From: Deltaproteobacteria bacterium
Lineage (GTDB): Bacteria > Myxococcota > Kuafuiibacteriia > Kuafuiibacteriales > Kuafuiibacteriaceae
NCBI GenBank assembly: GCA_016713425.1
Contig: JADJPE010000005.1
Span: 868,001 to 932,000 of the forward strand
Direction: 5' to 3'
Length of the DNA: 64,000 bases
In this document: positions 27,142 through 35,579 of the stretch, in pieces
Position numbering within the stretch: the stretch's first letter is position 1
Layout of the letters: the number at the start of each line of letters is the position of its first letter
The notes under the pieces: generated by a model
The model's input: only the letters and a program-made list of their open reading frames with translations
Database searches by the model: none
Told to the model about the DNA's origin: nothing
Program-made: the position numbers and the translations under genes

Positions 27142-28563
27142 TCACCGCGACTCGGGCGAAGACCCGACATTCAGGGGGACGGAGAAGCAGACGGACGTTC
27201 CCACGCCAGGCGTCGATCGAAACGTAAGCGTTCCGCCAAGCTGCTCCGCCATCGATCGCGCCAAGAACACGCCAAGCCCCATGCCTGCTTTGGGGCGCGT
27301 CGTAAAAAAGGGCTGCCCGACCCGCTCCAGGACGTCGGGGCTCATGCCCACACCGCGGTCTTGGATCTCAATCTCCACTCGGTCCCGAAGGAGCCGCGCG
27401 CGACAAAGAACTCGGCGGGACGTCGACCAGGCATCCTCACCATCCGGCGTCCGGACGAGTGAGTCCGAGGCCGCGAGCGCGTTCCTCAGAAGTTGAACCA
27501 GCACCTGAGTCGTGGCCTGTTCGGGCCAATGCACGGCCGACCGGGGATCGTCGGGTTCAAAGGAGATCGCGACCCGACTCGCTTCCCGTCCGAGCTGCTC
27601 CCGCGCATTGTCGAGCACCCGGCTCAACTCAATCGGCGCCGGCACCTCGACGTTCATCTCGCCGGCGCTCATCGTCATCCGTCGAAGGACGGCATGGGCA
27701 CGAGAGACCTCTGCGTCGATGAGCCGCAAATCCGCCAGGTGAGCGTCCTCAACGCCGAGTTCCTCCAGCGCCACCTTCAACTCTCCCACCGCAATCCTTA
27801 TGGTCGCGAGCGGATTGCCTATCTCATGGGCCGCACCCGCAGCCAGGGTTGCGAGACCAGCCAAGCGCTCAGTCTTAGCTTGTTCGTCACGTGCCAAACG
27901 CAATTCGGCCGCGAGCCGCGCCGAAAACGCAGCGACCACGATGGCGGCCAGAGTGAAGGCCGCCCACATCCCCTGAAGATGAAAGTCGTAGCCCAAACCG
28001 GAGCCAAAACCGGAGCCCGAATGGGCGTGGCCGCTCAAACGCAATGGGGACGGCATAGACAGGAAGAAGAGAGAACCGAAACTTGCGCTCGAAAGGATCG
28101 CCACGCTCCACGTCCAGACCGGACGCGCCAGGACCGCCGCCAAGACAACGTGGATCAAATAGAGGATCGAAAAAGGATTCGATGGTCCACCGGTCAGCGC
28201 AAGCAACACGGTCAAGAGGAGCACATCGAGGAGCAGAAACGCGGGGACTTCGATTCCACGCCCCCGCGAAAGATGCGTGGACACGCGTGCTGGACGTCTC
28301 GCTTCCTCACCCGTCGTCTGACCCATCGGCCAGGCGCGAAGCATGAGGTTCGTCAACGCCGTAACCAACGCAACGGCCGCGATGCCCAAGATCTGTATCC
28401 TCTCGAGACCGGATGCGTTCGACCTGCCACCGATCGCAAAGAACAGGGCGACGAGCGCCACGCATTGCCCAACGAATGCGAACCACCGCAAACGGAGGAG
28501 CAACGTCCGCGCTTCACCGCGCAGAGCCTGATTTCGCGACAATCGAATCATGGATACGCTCAT
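27142..28563 (-). CDS. RegB/PrrB-like redox sensor histidine kinase
   Basis: About six N-terminal membrane spans are followed by a kinase core: H-box GAAHEIGNPLATI (His246), N-region LVQLLRNALAAS, G1 VEIEIQDRGVGMS, FFTTRPKAGMGLGVFLAR and a C-terminal G3-type GVGTSVCFSVPL. Between spans sits GGPSNPF (125-131) then SILYLIHVVLAAV, which matches the ubiquinone-binding GGxxNPF signature of RegB/PrrB. The RegB redox-active Cys next to the H-box is not seen, so signalling probably relies on quinone binding. No response regulator is adjacent. Start at 28563 is preferred over an ATG 12 nt inside. It lies 43 nt after the outer-membrane gene in the MbnP/MbnH operon. Confidence 0.85.
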   Translation of the reverse strand: MSVSMIRLSRNQALRGEARTLLLRLRWFAFVGQCVALVALFFAIGGRSNASGLERIQILGIAAVALVTALTNLMLRAWPMGQTTGEEARRPARVSTHLSRGRGIEVPAFLLLDVLLLTVLLALTGGPSNPFSILYLIHVVLAAVLARPVWTWSVAILSSASFGSLFFLSMPSPLRLSGHAHSGSGFGSGLGYDFHLQGMWAAFTLAAIVVAAFSARLAAELRLARDEQAKTERLAGLATLAAGAAHEIGNPLATIRIAVGELKVALEELGVEDAHLADLRLIDAEVSRAHAVLRRMTMSAGEMNVEVPAPIELSRVLDNAREQLGREASRVAISFEPDDPRSAVHWPEQATTQVLVQLLRNALAASDSLVRTPDGEDAWSTSRRVLCRARLLRDRVEIEIQDRGVGMSPDVLERVGQPFFTTRPKAGMGLGVFLARSMAEQLGGTLTFRSTPGVGTSVCFSVPLNVGSSPESR

Positions 28564-28605
28564 CGTGCATCGAGCGCCCGCCAAAAGGTCAAGTCGAGAT
28601 CGTCG

Positions 28606-29769
28606 TTACGACCCACCGACGTCGACGTAGCAACCGACCTGAGCCGATAGCGACTCGGCCAGCGCAATCGACGACGCACGCGCGTGCACGGGGACACGAA
28701 CGCGGACATCGCAGGCGGCATCGGGCCGAACCTGATAAGAGAGCGAAAATCGGGCCGCAAGTTCCTCGTGCGACGAGACTCGCCCGTCGAGGCCAATGCG
28801 TGCGGACAAGCGGTCCCACCATATTCCATCGAGGCCCAGAGCCGGCCCCGCATGGGCTCGGAGTTCGAACGACACCATCCAGTCGTTCGGCCACCAGATC
28901 CCGTCCTTCCGCGTCCGAGTGACCGGAACGTTGACCGTCGCGTCGAAGTTCCAGCCAAGCCACCGAACAAGTTGGTGGTCGACATCGATCCCGCCGCGCA
29001 CGGAAAGCGCGCCGCTCCCGAGGCTCGCGTCCGTATCATGCGAGACGAGCGCAAGCGAACCGTCCTCGGATCCGAGCAGAAGCTCCGTCGATAGCGCGCG
29101 TGTCGCCACGTACTGCCCCGTAGGCACGCTCGCCCCGATGTACGGCACGATGGAAAGCGATGGCCGCTCGCGGGTGCGCCAAGACCCAAGTGACATCAAA
29201 TCTTGCCCCCCGAAGAAGTACAGGTCTCCGTTTCCTGTCTGAGTGGTCCAAGGTCCCTTCGCCGCACGAATGCGAACCATCCCGAACGGTTGCGAAACGC
29301 CGACGTAGGCGCCGGGCGCGAGCCGATAGATCACATTTAGGGTCAACACGTGAAGAACGATCGTTCCCGGACTGGGGACGGAGGTCGACACCGAACGCGG
29401 CACAACGAGCCGGTCGAAAACACTTATGCCCAACGTCGCGCGTACCCGCACCGGAAGAAGAGCCTTCCCCGTCGATGACGCCGACGACGTAGAGGACCAC
29501 AGCCCAGACGAAAGCGCCGCAGATGATGCAGGCCATTCAGATGACGTCGGTGAGGTCGATGAGGTCGATGCCGTCGATGAGGTCATCGACACCGACAGCG
29601 ACGACATCGATGACATGCCTGCGGAAGTCGCCGAGAGATCCTCCACCCGCCCCACCGAACCTCCGTGGTGAGCAGCGCTTGGACGACCCATCATCGTCGA
29701 CACGAACACGGCGCCCAGAAGAGCGGCGACGAAGAACGGCCGCCGCGATGGCGCACGCGGCGGCATCAT
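28606..29769 (-). CDS. Putative outer-membrane beta-barrel protein of the MbnP/MbnH operon
   Basis: The start ATG overlaps the MbnH-like stop (ATGA), so translation is coupled. A signal peptide (PFFVAALLGAVFVSTMMGRPSAA) is followed by a Ser/Thr-rich stretch to about residue 100 and then alternating amphipathic strands (VLHVLTLNVIYRLAPGAYVG, SLSIVPYIGASVPTGQY, WNFDATVNVPVTRT) typical of a small outer-membrane beta-barrel. Final strand ends VGCYVDVGGS, with no terminal Phe or Tyr. The 387-residue length and neighbours suggest an outer-membrane partner for the copper/heme pair, perhaps a pore. Family not recognised. Confidence 0.65.
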   Translation of the reverse strand: MMPPRAPSRRPFFVAALLGAVFVSTMMGRPSAAHHGGSVGRVEDLSATSAGMSSMSSLSVSMTSSTASTSSTSPTSSEWPASSAALSSGLWSSTSSASSTGKALLPVRVRATLGISVFDRLVVPRSVSTSVPSPGTIVLHVLTLNVIYRLAPGAYVGVSQPFGMVRIRAAKGPWTTQTGNGDLYFFGGQDLMSLGSWRTRERPSLSIVPYIGASVPTGQYVATRALSTELLLGSEDGSLALVSHDTDASLGSGALSVRGGIDVDHQLVRWLGWNFDATVNVPVTRTRKDGIWWPNDWMVSFELRAHAGPALGLDGIWWDRLSARIGLDGRVSSHEELAARFSLSYQVRPDAACDVRVRVPVHARASSIALAESLSAQVGCYVDVGGS

Positions 29770-30938
29770 TCTTCGAACGGGCTCGCGAGCTCAGGGTCGC
29801 TCAGAAACGTCTGGTCGGTGAGTGTGGCCAAGAACGCGAGAAGGTCGCGGCGCTCCCCGTCCGTCAAACGAAACCCCGTCACAAGTCCACTCTTGTGGGG
29901 ATTCGTTCGTCCATCTCCAGCATGGGGGCCACCCGAAAGTAGGCGCCCGCCCGCTTCGTAGATGCGAACGACGTCTTCGAGCGACGCAACGCTTCCATCG
30001 TGCATATACGGTGCCGTCACGGCGATGTTGCGAAGCGTAGGCGCGCGAAATCGTCCCATGTCCTCGGAACGATGGGTGACCGCATGGACCCCCGTATTGT
30101 CGTCCGGATAACCACCACGCTCGTCGACATTGTAAAGGCCGGTGTTGTGAAAGGCGGCGGCATCGGCCACCACGCCGTCATGGGTGGAGGAGAGCGTGAA
30201 GTTGAACCCACCGTGGCAATGGTGGCACTCGAGGCGCTCCGAGAAGAAGAGATCGAGACCTCGCTTCGCTGAGTCGGAGATCGCTTGCGCATCATGTCCG
30301 TAAACGAATCGATCGAACGGCGAACGCCCCGAAATGAGAGCTCGGCAGAAGGACGCGAGAGCCCGAATGATCGACGGCCATGCGATCGGCGCCTCGGCGT
30401 CTGGGTTGGCCGCAGCGAACAGTTCGCGATACATCGGTGAGTCTCGGAGCCGGTCGAGGACGAGGTCCTCGTGGCCGGTGACGCCGAGCTCGATCGGGAG
30501 CTCCCCGAACAGCGGCACCATCACCTGCTGCTCGATCGACACGAGGAGCGGATTCGCCCACGTCAGCGTCGCGTTGTAGGCCACGTTGGTGAGCGATTGA
30601 CTGTTTCGCGGATGAACTTGGCCCGTCGACCCGAGGGCCGTCTCCCGTCCATCCGTAAATGCGCGGGCTTGAACATGGCAGGAGGCGCAGGACTGCATGC
30701 CGTTGGCCGACAACGCGGGGTCATAGAACAGATGCCGCCCGAGCTCGATCTTCTCTCGAGTCAACGGATTGTCGGCGGGGACGGACGGCAGAGGAAAGCC
30801 GTCAGGCAAGCGCAGGAGCTGCGCGATTTCTTCCGCCGCCGGGGCCCGCTCGTGACCTCCGCAGCCGATGGTCGGCGAGGCCAGCCACACGGCAAGCCCA
30901 AATACGATCGGCTCGAAGCCTCGATGGCACCTACGCAT
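29766..30938 (-). CDS. mbnH: MbnH-like di-heme cytochrome c peroxidase/MauG-family enzyme, lipoprotein
   Basis: The protein has two c-type heme sites, CASCH (84-88) and CHHCH (238-242), and the family phrases LGRHLFYDPALSANG, RNSQSLTNVAYN, PTLRNIAVTAPYMHDGS. In MbnH the di-heme centre reaches a high-valent state and oxidises a tryptophan of MbnP to kynurenine, which forms its copper site. The signal has a lipobox (ASPTIGCGG). The ATG at 30938 is preferred; a GTG at 30965 overlapping the MbnP stop is a close alternative and would give coupled translation. The gene lies directly after the MbnP-like gene and overlaps the outer-membrane gene. Confidence 0.87.
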   Translation of the reverse strand: MRRCHRGFEPIVFGLAVWLASPTIGCGGHERAPAAEEIAQLLRLPDGFPLPSVPADNPLTREKIELGRHLFYDPALSANGMQSCASCHVQARAFTDGRETALGSTGQVHPRNSQSLTNVAYNATLTWANPLLVSIEQQVMVPLFGELPIELGVTGHEDLVLDRLRDSPMYRELFAAANPDAEAPIAWPSIIRALASFCRALISGRSPFDRFVYGHDAQAISDSAKRGLDLFFSERLECHHCHGGFNFTLSSTHDGVVADAAAFHNTGLYNVDERGGYPDDNTGVHAVTHRSEDMGRFRAPTLRNIAVTAPYMHDGSVASLEDVVRIYEAGGRLLSGGPHAGDGRTNPHKSGLVTGFRLTDGERRDLLAFLATLTDQTFLSDPELASPFEE

Positions 30939-30961
30939 GCGCGATTCGTCCGTCGTCACCT

Positions 30962-31936
30962 TCACGGAGCCGTTTGCACGCGGAACACCGACTGACCTTC
31001 GCAAGCATCGATGCAAGCGCCGCTCTCGAAACCGAGGCCGAGCGCCGAGAAAACACCGGTGCAATCATCGGGCTCCGCCGGGCTGCTCATGCACCCGGGC
31101 GCCTGCCCGTGGTCCAGACTCAGGTCGGCGTTTTCGACGAGGGCTCCGAAATCGACGACAATCTCGTCGGTGCGCCAGTCGAAGTCAGCAAGCTCGATGG
31201 TCGCCAGGTTCGGACGTCCACAAGGCGCTGTCGGCGGACTCGTGGCCGCCGGAGCCGAACAGGCCGTAGACCCAATGTGAATGTTCCATCGTGTCGTCGC
31301 CGAGGCCGTTGAGGTCGAGGTCGTGTCGACGAGCCAATCGACCTTCAGGAACTTGTACCCCCCCTGCCACGACCAAAACATTCCGGGGACATTGAAGGGC
31401 GAAGGTTGCGTCGCGCTGTCGTTGTGGTTGAGCTCGAACGGAACGCCCACCGAGAACCGAAGACCCTTGCTCTGCTGCGCAACCGATGCGTTGACCGGAA
31501 CGGAGAACTCGACCTTCTCGTTCACATCGACGGTCCCCGTATCGCTGCAGGCCTGGCTCTTGTCCTCGAAGTCGAGCAGCGCCACGCCCGAGCTCTGCCA
31601 ACCGTTCGCGGCGGTGAGCGTCGGCTGCACCCACGCGCCTGCGCCATCCTTCAGTGCGATCTGCGAAACGAAGAAGCGCGCATCCCCAAGCTTCGCCTCG
31701 CTGCTCGTCGTCCCGAGCCCCGCGTACGATGTCGTGCACGACGCCAAGGCATCACCAACGACCGCCGAGAAGCGTAGAGTCCCCTGCACTTCGCGCTGAG
31801 TGTCCTCGCTCTTGCCGTCGCCGCAGGCGCCAACGCCAACGCCAACGCCAACGCAGACGCTCAGCAAGAGCGGGGAGCCAAGAATCCCCATCCGATTGTG
31901 CCTCAGGTCCCGGTTCCGGCCCTTTCTCATCTTCAT
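30962..31936 (-). CDS. mbnP: MbnP-like periplasmic copper-binding lipoprotein
   Basis: The start at 31936 has GGAGG 7 nt upstream and gives a signal with a VGVGVGVGACG lipobox. Family phrases are DARFFVSQIALKD, LLDFEDKSQAC, RFSVGVPFELNHND, FNVPGMFWSWQGGYKF (Trp188, Trp190), RWNIHIGSTAC, IVVDFGALVENADLSLD and GQAPGCMSSP. In MbnP a kynurenine made from a Trp by MbnH, together with His and others, binds copper; the Trp pair here is in the expected position. Eight or more Cys could form several disulfides. First gene of the five-gene leftward operon. The Val-Gly h-region is encoded by a 6-bp repeat. Confidence 0.87.
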   Translation of the reverse strand: MKMRKGRNRDLRHNRMGILGSPLLLSVCVGVGVGVGACGDGKSEDTQREVQGTLRFSAVVGDALASCTTSYAGLGTTSSEAKLGDARFFVSQIALKDGAGAWVQPTLTAANGWQSSGVALLDFEDKSQACSDTGTVDVNEKVEFSVPVNASVAQQSKGLRFSVGVPFELNHNDSATQPSPFNVPGMFWSWQGGYKFLKVDWLVDTTSTSTASATTRWNIHIGSTACSAPAATSPPTAPCGRPNLATIELADFDWRTDEIVVDFGALVENADLSLDHGQAPGCMSSPAEPDDCTGVFSALGLGFESGACIDACEGQSVFRVQTAP

Positions 31937-32263
31937 CACGACCTCCTGCGTCCCGCACGTCCGCACGACCCGCACGTCCCGCACAGCACTCGAGCGCGTT
32001 GCCTGCCTACCATTGGCGTTCAGCCCTCGGGAGGCGGCATATTGTCGCCCCCGGGTAAGCTCTCACCCACGAAGGGCCGCCGGCGTCGGGTCGAAGACGC
32101 CCATCTCCAGGCCAAGTCGCCCGCGTCAAGGCCAAGACGCGCGCGTTGCGACAAAGGCGTGTCCCGAGAGAGCGGCGTGTAACAAGCGAAGACTGCCTCC
32201 GTAGTTGCGGTCGAGCTCGATGAACGAGACCAAAACCGGGCTCAAACACGGAGGCAACAACAG
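31937..32263. other. Divergent intergenic region between mbnP and the spondin-like gene
   Basis: This 327-nt stretch holds the promoters of both units. Near 31955-31985 are GTCCGCAC/CCCGCACG-type partial direct repeats, and near 32100-32140 two related AGGCCAAGNCGC segments. No operator for a named regulator, sRNA or terminator is recognised. Confidence 0.4.
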
Positions 32264-32935
32264 ATGGCAACAACGCAAAAACTCTCACTCATTCTCGCAG
32301 CCGGCGCTGCGATCTCGCTCGTCGGAACGGCAGCCCAAGCGACACCGCGCGCCACGCAATATCGCATAACGGTAAAGAACGTGACGGCGGCAAACGTTGT
32401 TTCACCGCCACTCGTCGTGGCGCACGCGCCGGGCTACAAGCTCTTCACGGTGGGAGAGGCCGCAAGCCCGGGAGTCGCGATGATCGCCGAGACAGGCGGG
32501 ACAGCGACGCTCGAATCCGAGCTCGCAGCCGATCGGCACGTCATCGCAACGAGCAAGGCCGACGGCGGACCCGTGCGGGCCGGACAGGAAACGGTCATCG
32601 AGATCTCGGTGCCCACAAACTACGTCTACTTTGGTGCGGAGCTCAACCTCGCAGCGATGATCGGGCGGAGCAACGATTCCTTCGTGTCACTTGGCAAGGC
32701 CGTAAGCCTTCGCTCGGTACGGCGTGGGCACCCGCAGGTCGTGGCGCTGGAGAACTTCGACGCGGGCTCGGAAGAGAACACCGGCAACGTCGGGGACTTT
32801 GGACCGGGCGGACATCCGACCGACGCAGCCGAAGGTCTCATCAGCTACGATCGAGGCCTGAACCCGCGCGGCGATGCCCCCGAGACTTTCGCTTGGGGCC
32901 CAACCGTGGCCATCATCACCATCGAGCTAATGTAG
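32264..32935 (+). CDS. Spondin-domain secreted protein
   Basis: A GGAGG site 9 nt upstream supports the ATG. A Sec signal (SLILAAGAAISLVGTAAQAT) precedes a domain matching the bacterial Spondin_N family: YRITVKNVTAANVVSPPLVV, APGYKLFTVGEAASPGVAMI, VYFGAELNLAAMIGRSNDSF, and VALENFDAGSEENTGNVGDF with GHPT following. The fold is a calcium-binding C2-like beta-sandwich. Length 223 is typical. The protein is exported and probably soluble or surface-bound; its partner is unknown. Confidence 0.88.
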   Translation: MATTQKLSLILAAGAAISLVGTAAQATPRATQYRITVKNVTAANVVSPPLVVAHAPGYKLFTVGEAASPGVAMIAETGGTATLESELAADRHVIATSKADGGPVRAGQETVIEISVPTNYVYFGAELNLAAMIGRSNDSFVSLGKAVSLRSVRRGHPQVVALENFDAGSEENTGNVGDFGPGGHPTDAAEGLISYDRGLNPRGDAPETFAWGPTVAIITIELM

Positions 32936-32956
32936 CTTCCAGATTGAGACTTTGAT

Positions 32957-35050
32957 TCAACGACCGCCGTCATCCACGCGGTCCTGGTCGCCACAGTCAT
33001 CCTCATCGGCCTGCTCGAGGTACTCGTCACACCCATCGACATCGAGCATGCGTGACCTGGCACCTCGATCCGCTTGTCCTGGTCTCCTCCCGATATAGCG
33101 ATCGCTCCCAGCTCCATCCACATAGAGCGCAACCGCATTGACGGACGCAGCACCGACGGAGTGCGCGCCGAAACGGTGCTCATCGTCGCCCTGGAGATCA
33201 AACAGAACGCCCACGCTATAGTCGAGGGCGGCCGCGATGCTGTATCCCTCGGAAGCCAACGACTTCCCGTGAACATCGTCGCCCTTCTCATCCACCAAGA
33301 TACCCGCCGCGTAGTGAACACCAACGCCCTGTGCATAGTAGAGCGCGTCGTACTGATCGCGCCCCTCTCCGTCGGAGAGGATCCCGGTTCCCTGCCAGTA
33401 GCCAACGCCCTGCGCATAGACGCCGGCCGAATAGGTATCGTCGCCGGATCGATCCCGAAGCACACCGAGCCCGCCCGACATCGCGCGAGCCCGATCGTCA
33501 CTCCGGAAGCCGAACCCAGCACCCTGGCAAAGGCTGGTATTCGCACGTCCAGGAAGCTGAGGGGAAAGGTAAATGGCATCATGCCGACCTTCATCGCAAC
33601 GCCATTCATCGTTTCCGGCTGCGTCGTGCGCAATGCCAACCCCACCTACGAAGCCAAAGCCCTGCGAAGTATAGACAGACGAATACGCGTCACGCCCTTC
33701 GAGATCGACGAGGAGCCCGATGCCAAACTGCGCCGCACCTTGTGATGTCGCCTCGGCTCGGTAGTGGTCGTCGCCTTCTCGATCAAACAAGACCCCGACC
33801 CCCTGGTGCGCATAGCCTTGGCTTCCGCGAAGCGAATCGTACAAGTCATTGCCGCTGAGATCGAACAGCATCGCGACGCCGTTTCGAGCCGCGCCTTGCC
33901 GGAAGGAGGTTGAAACGGCCATCCCATCACAGACTCCGTCTTGCGAGTAGCGATCTTCCGTCTCATCTCGCTCATAGCGATCGTCGCCGGCGACATCGAC
34001 AACGATGCTGACTGCGTTCGCGCCCGACAGGTTGCTCGCGACATCGTCAAGGTGACGATCGTTGCCCCCAAGGTCGATGAGAAGCAGGGTCGGTTCGCTC
34101 GCGTCATACACATCGTCGGCCGCGTCGCGAACACGGATCGCGCCGGCCTCGGTCGCGAGATCGAAACGGACACCTTTCCGACCTGCGAATTCGCGCCACG
34201 AAATCGACTCGATCGCGTGCGCGATCTGTGCCGCAGCGCCGTAGAGCTGGCTGCGGTCGTCAGTGAGATAGGCGCGGTCGGGTGCGTAGTTCGGGTCATA
34301 CGTCTGCCCTGAAGGATCAAAGATGACCCCACTGCCTCCATAGCGCCACCACCACTCAGCACCACGGCCGCCGTCGGTCTGCGCCGCATCGCGTGCTCGG
34401 CGCGCCTTGAGTCCCTCGGCGATCGACAGGAGCACGGGTCCGAGAGCGGCCTCCAGATCAGGCGGAAGTGCACCGACGGGCTCTTCGCACCGCGCCTCGG
34501 CACAAAGCTCTGACATCGCGGCATCGAACGCATTGTCGGCGCTCAACGGCTCCAGATTGATCGGCGTCCCCTGGAGCTCGGCCGCGCGCCGAATCAACGA
34601 TGAGACCGCATGTGCGCCATCGGGGTCGAAGGCCGCACTCGAAACCAGGAGATCGGCGTTCCAGGGATGAGCCCGAAGCGCATCGAGATGGCCCATCTTG
34701 AACGCGTCGTCGAGAAGCCCTGCGGCATAGGCGCTGGACGCACTGAGCGCCTCTTCGTCGATGGCGAGTTCCGTCTTCTCGTCGGACGCGAGCAGCGATC
34801 GCAAGCCTTCGAAAGAGTCAGCCGTCGGAAGCGGATCCCAGCGTCCAAACTTCACTTCAGCCGCTGCGCTGGAGCCTGACTCACCCGATCCATCAGCGAC
34901 ACCCGATCCACCACGACCCCCGTCAGCACCGGCGTTTGAAACAGCCTCGGCCTCGAGGTCATCGACGCGCGCAGCCTCGCCGTCCAAGGCCGGAGGTGCG
35001 CAACTCACGGCACAAAGGACATATCCAAAGGCCCAGCTTCGACACCCCAT
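32957..35050 (-). CDS. Lipoprotein with about ten 26-residue 'GDD-Y' repeats
   Basis: A lipoprotein-type signal (MGCRSWAFGYVLCAVSCAP) is followed by a Gly/Ser/Asp-rich linker, a helical domain to about residue 230, then tandem 26-residue repeats from about 310 to 660. Each has the core VGVLFDxxGDDxY (variants VLRDRSGDDTY, ILSDGEGRDQY, LLVDLEGRDAY), a short variable stretch and SQG or AQG before the next VG. The Gly-Asp-Asp cores resemble calcium loops, but unit length and spacing differ from RTX nonapeptides. The C-terminus is acidic (EYLEQADEDDCGDQD). No enzymatic motif. Function unknown; a repetitive surface structure is likely. Confidence 0.75.
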   Translation of the reverse strand: MGCRSWAFGYVLCAVSCAPPALDGEAARVDDLEAEAVSNAGADGGRGGSGVADGSGESGSSAAAEVKFGRWDPLPTADSFEGLRSLLASDEKTELAIDEEALSASSAYAAGLLDDAFKMGHLDALRAHPWNADLLVSSAAFDPDGAHAVSSLIRRAAELQGTPINLEPLSADNAFDAAMSELCAEARCEEPVGALPPDLEAALGPVLLSIAEGLKARRARDAAQTDGGRGAEWWWRYGGSGVIFDPSGQTYDPNYAPDRAYLTDDRSQLYGAAAQIAHAIESISWREFAGRKGVRFDLATEAGAIRVRDAADDVYDASEPTLLLIDLGGNDRHLDDVASNLSGANAVSIVVDVAGDDRYERDETEDRYSQDGVCDGMAVSTSFRQGAARNGVAMLFDLSGNDLYDSLRGSQGYAHQGVGVLFDREGDDHYRAEATSQGAAQFGIGLLVDLEGRDAYSSVYTSQGFGFVGGVGIAHDAAGNDEWRCDEGRHDAIYLSPQLPGRANTSLCQGAGFGFRSDDRARAMSGGLGVLRDRSGDDTYSAGVYAQGVGYWQGTGILSDGEGRDQYDALYYAQGVGVHYAAGILVDEKGDDVHGKSLASEGYSIAAALDYSVGVLFDLQGDDEHRFGAHSVGAASVNAVALYVDGAGSDRYIGRRPGQADRGARSRMLDVDGCDEYLEQADEDDCGDQDRVDDGGR

Positions 35051-35220
35051 CGATCAGGGCATCGACCCTCACTGATATCTCTAGAGTCGATTAGTTCATC
35101 TTTTCTGAAATATATGGATAGCAACTTCGATGCTGCATGTCACGTATCGGACGGCCCAAACGGCGTGAGTCGCGCACGGTCGAATCCTCGACCTTACATC
35201 GACGACTCGGCAGCGCACAC

Positions 35221-35248
35221 CCCGCACCCCGCACCCCGCACCCCGCAG
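35221..35248. repeat. Tandem repeat, CCCGCAC x 4
   Basis: Four near-perfect heptamers in the intergenic region between two divergent lipoprotein genes. Confidence 0.85.
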
Positions 35249-35418
35249 GGGCGATGCGGCACCCCCGCATGCAGCAGCACAACGTTGAGATCTTCGAGGT
35301 GCATGGTGAGCGTCTGCGGCGACACCTCGAAACGCTTCGAAGGTGAGGCGCGCCGTTTCGCTGCGCGTTGTTCCTCCCGTTCGCAAGTGCGCGCAGCGTT
35401 CGGCCCGACGATCGACGG

Positions 35419-35449
35419 AGAAGGAGAAGGCGAAGGCGAAGGCGAAGGC
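35419..35449. repeat. Tandem repeat, GAAGGC x 5
   Basis: Five hexamers (two GAAGGA then GAAGGC variants) in the same intergenic region. Confidence 0.85.
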
Positions 35450-35579
35450 GGGCGAAGTCTCTCGCGTTCGTCGCCTCAACCAACCGGATCGAAGCTGAGA
35501 CGGCGACGCCACAATCGACAACCGGCAGTGTATGGCTCTACGCTCGTTCACGGTGAACATCGATACCCCGGACGGACAG

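Larger units (their letters stand above)
35051..35579. other. Repeat-rich intergenic region, no gene found
   Basis: About 530 nt. It holds a 7-bp tandem repeat (CCCGCAC x 4 at 35221-35248) and a 6-bp repeat (GAAGGC/GAAGGA x 5 at 35419-35449). Several short open frames in both strands lack ribosome sites or motifs and are not called. The two divergent promoters of flanking lipoprotein genes should be here but are not recognised. Confidence 0.5.
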
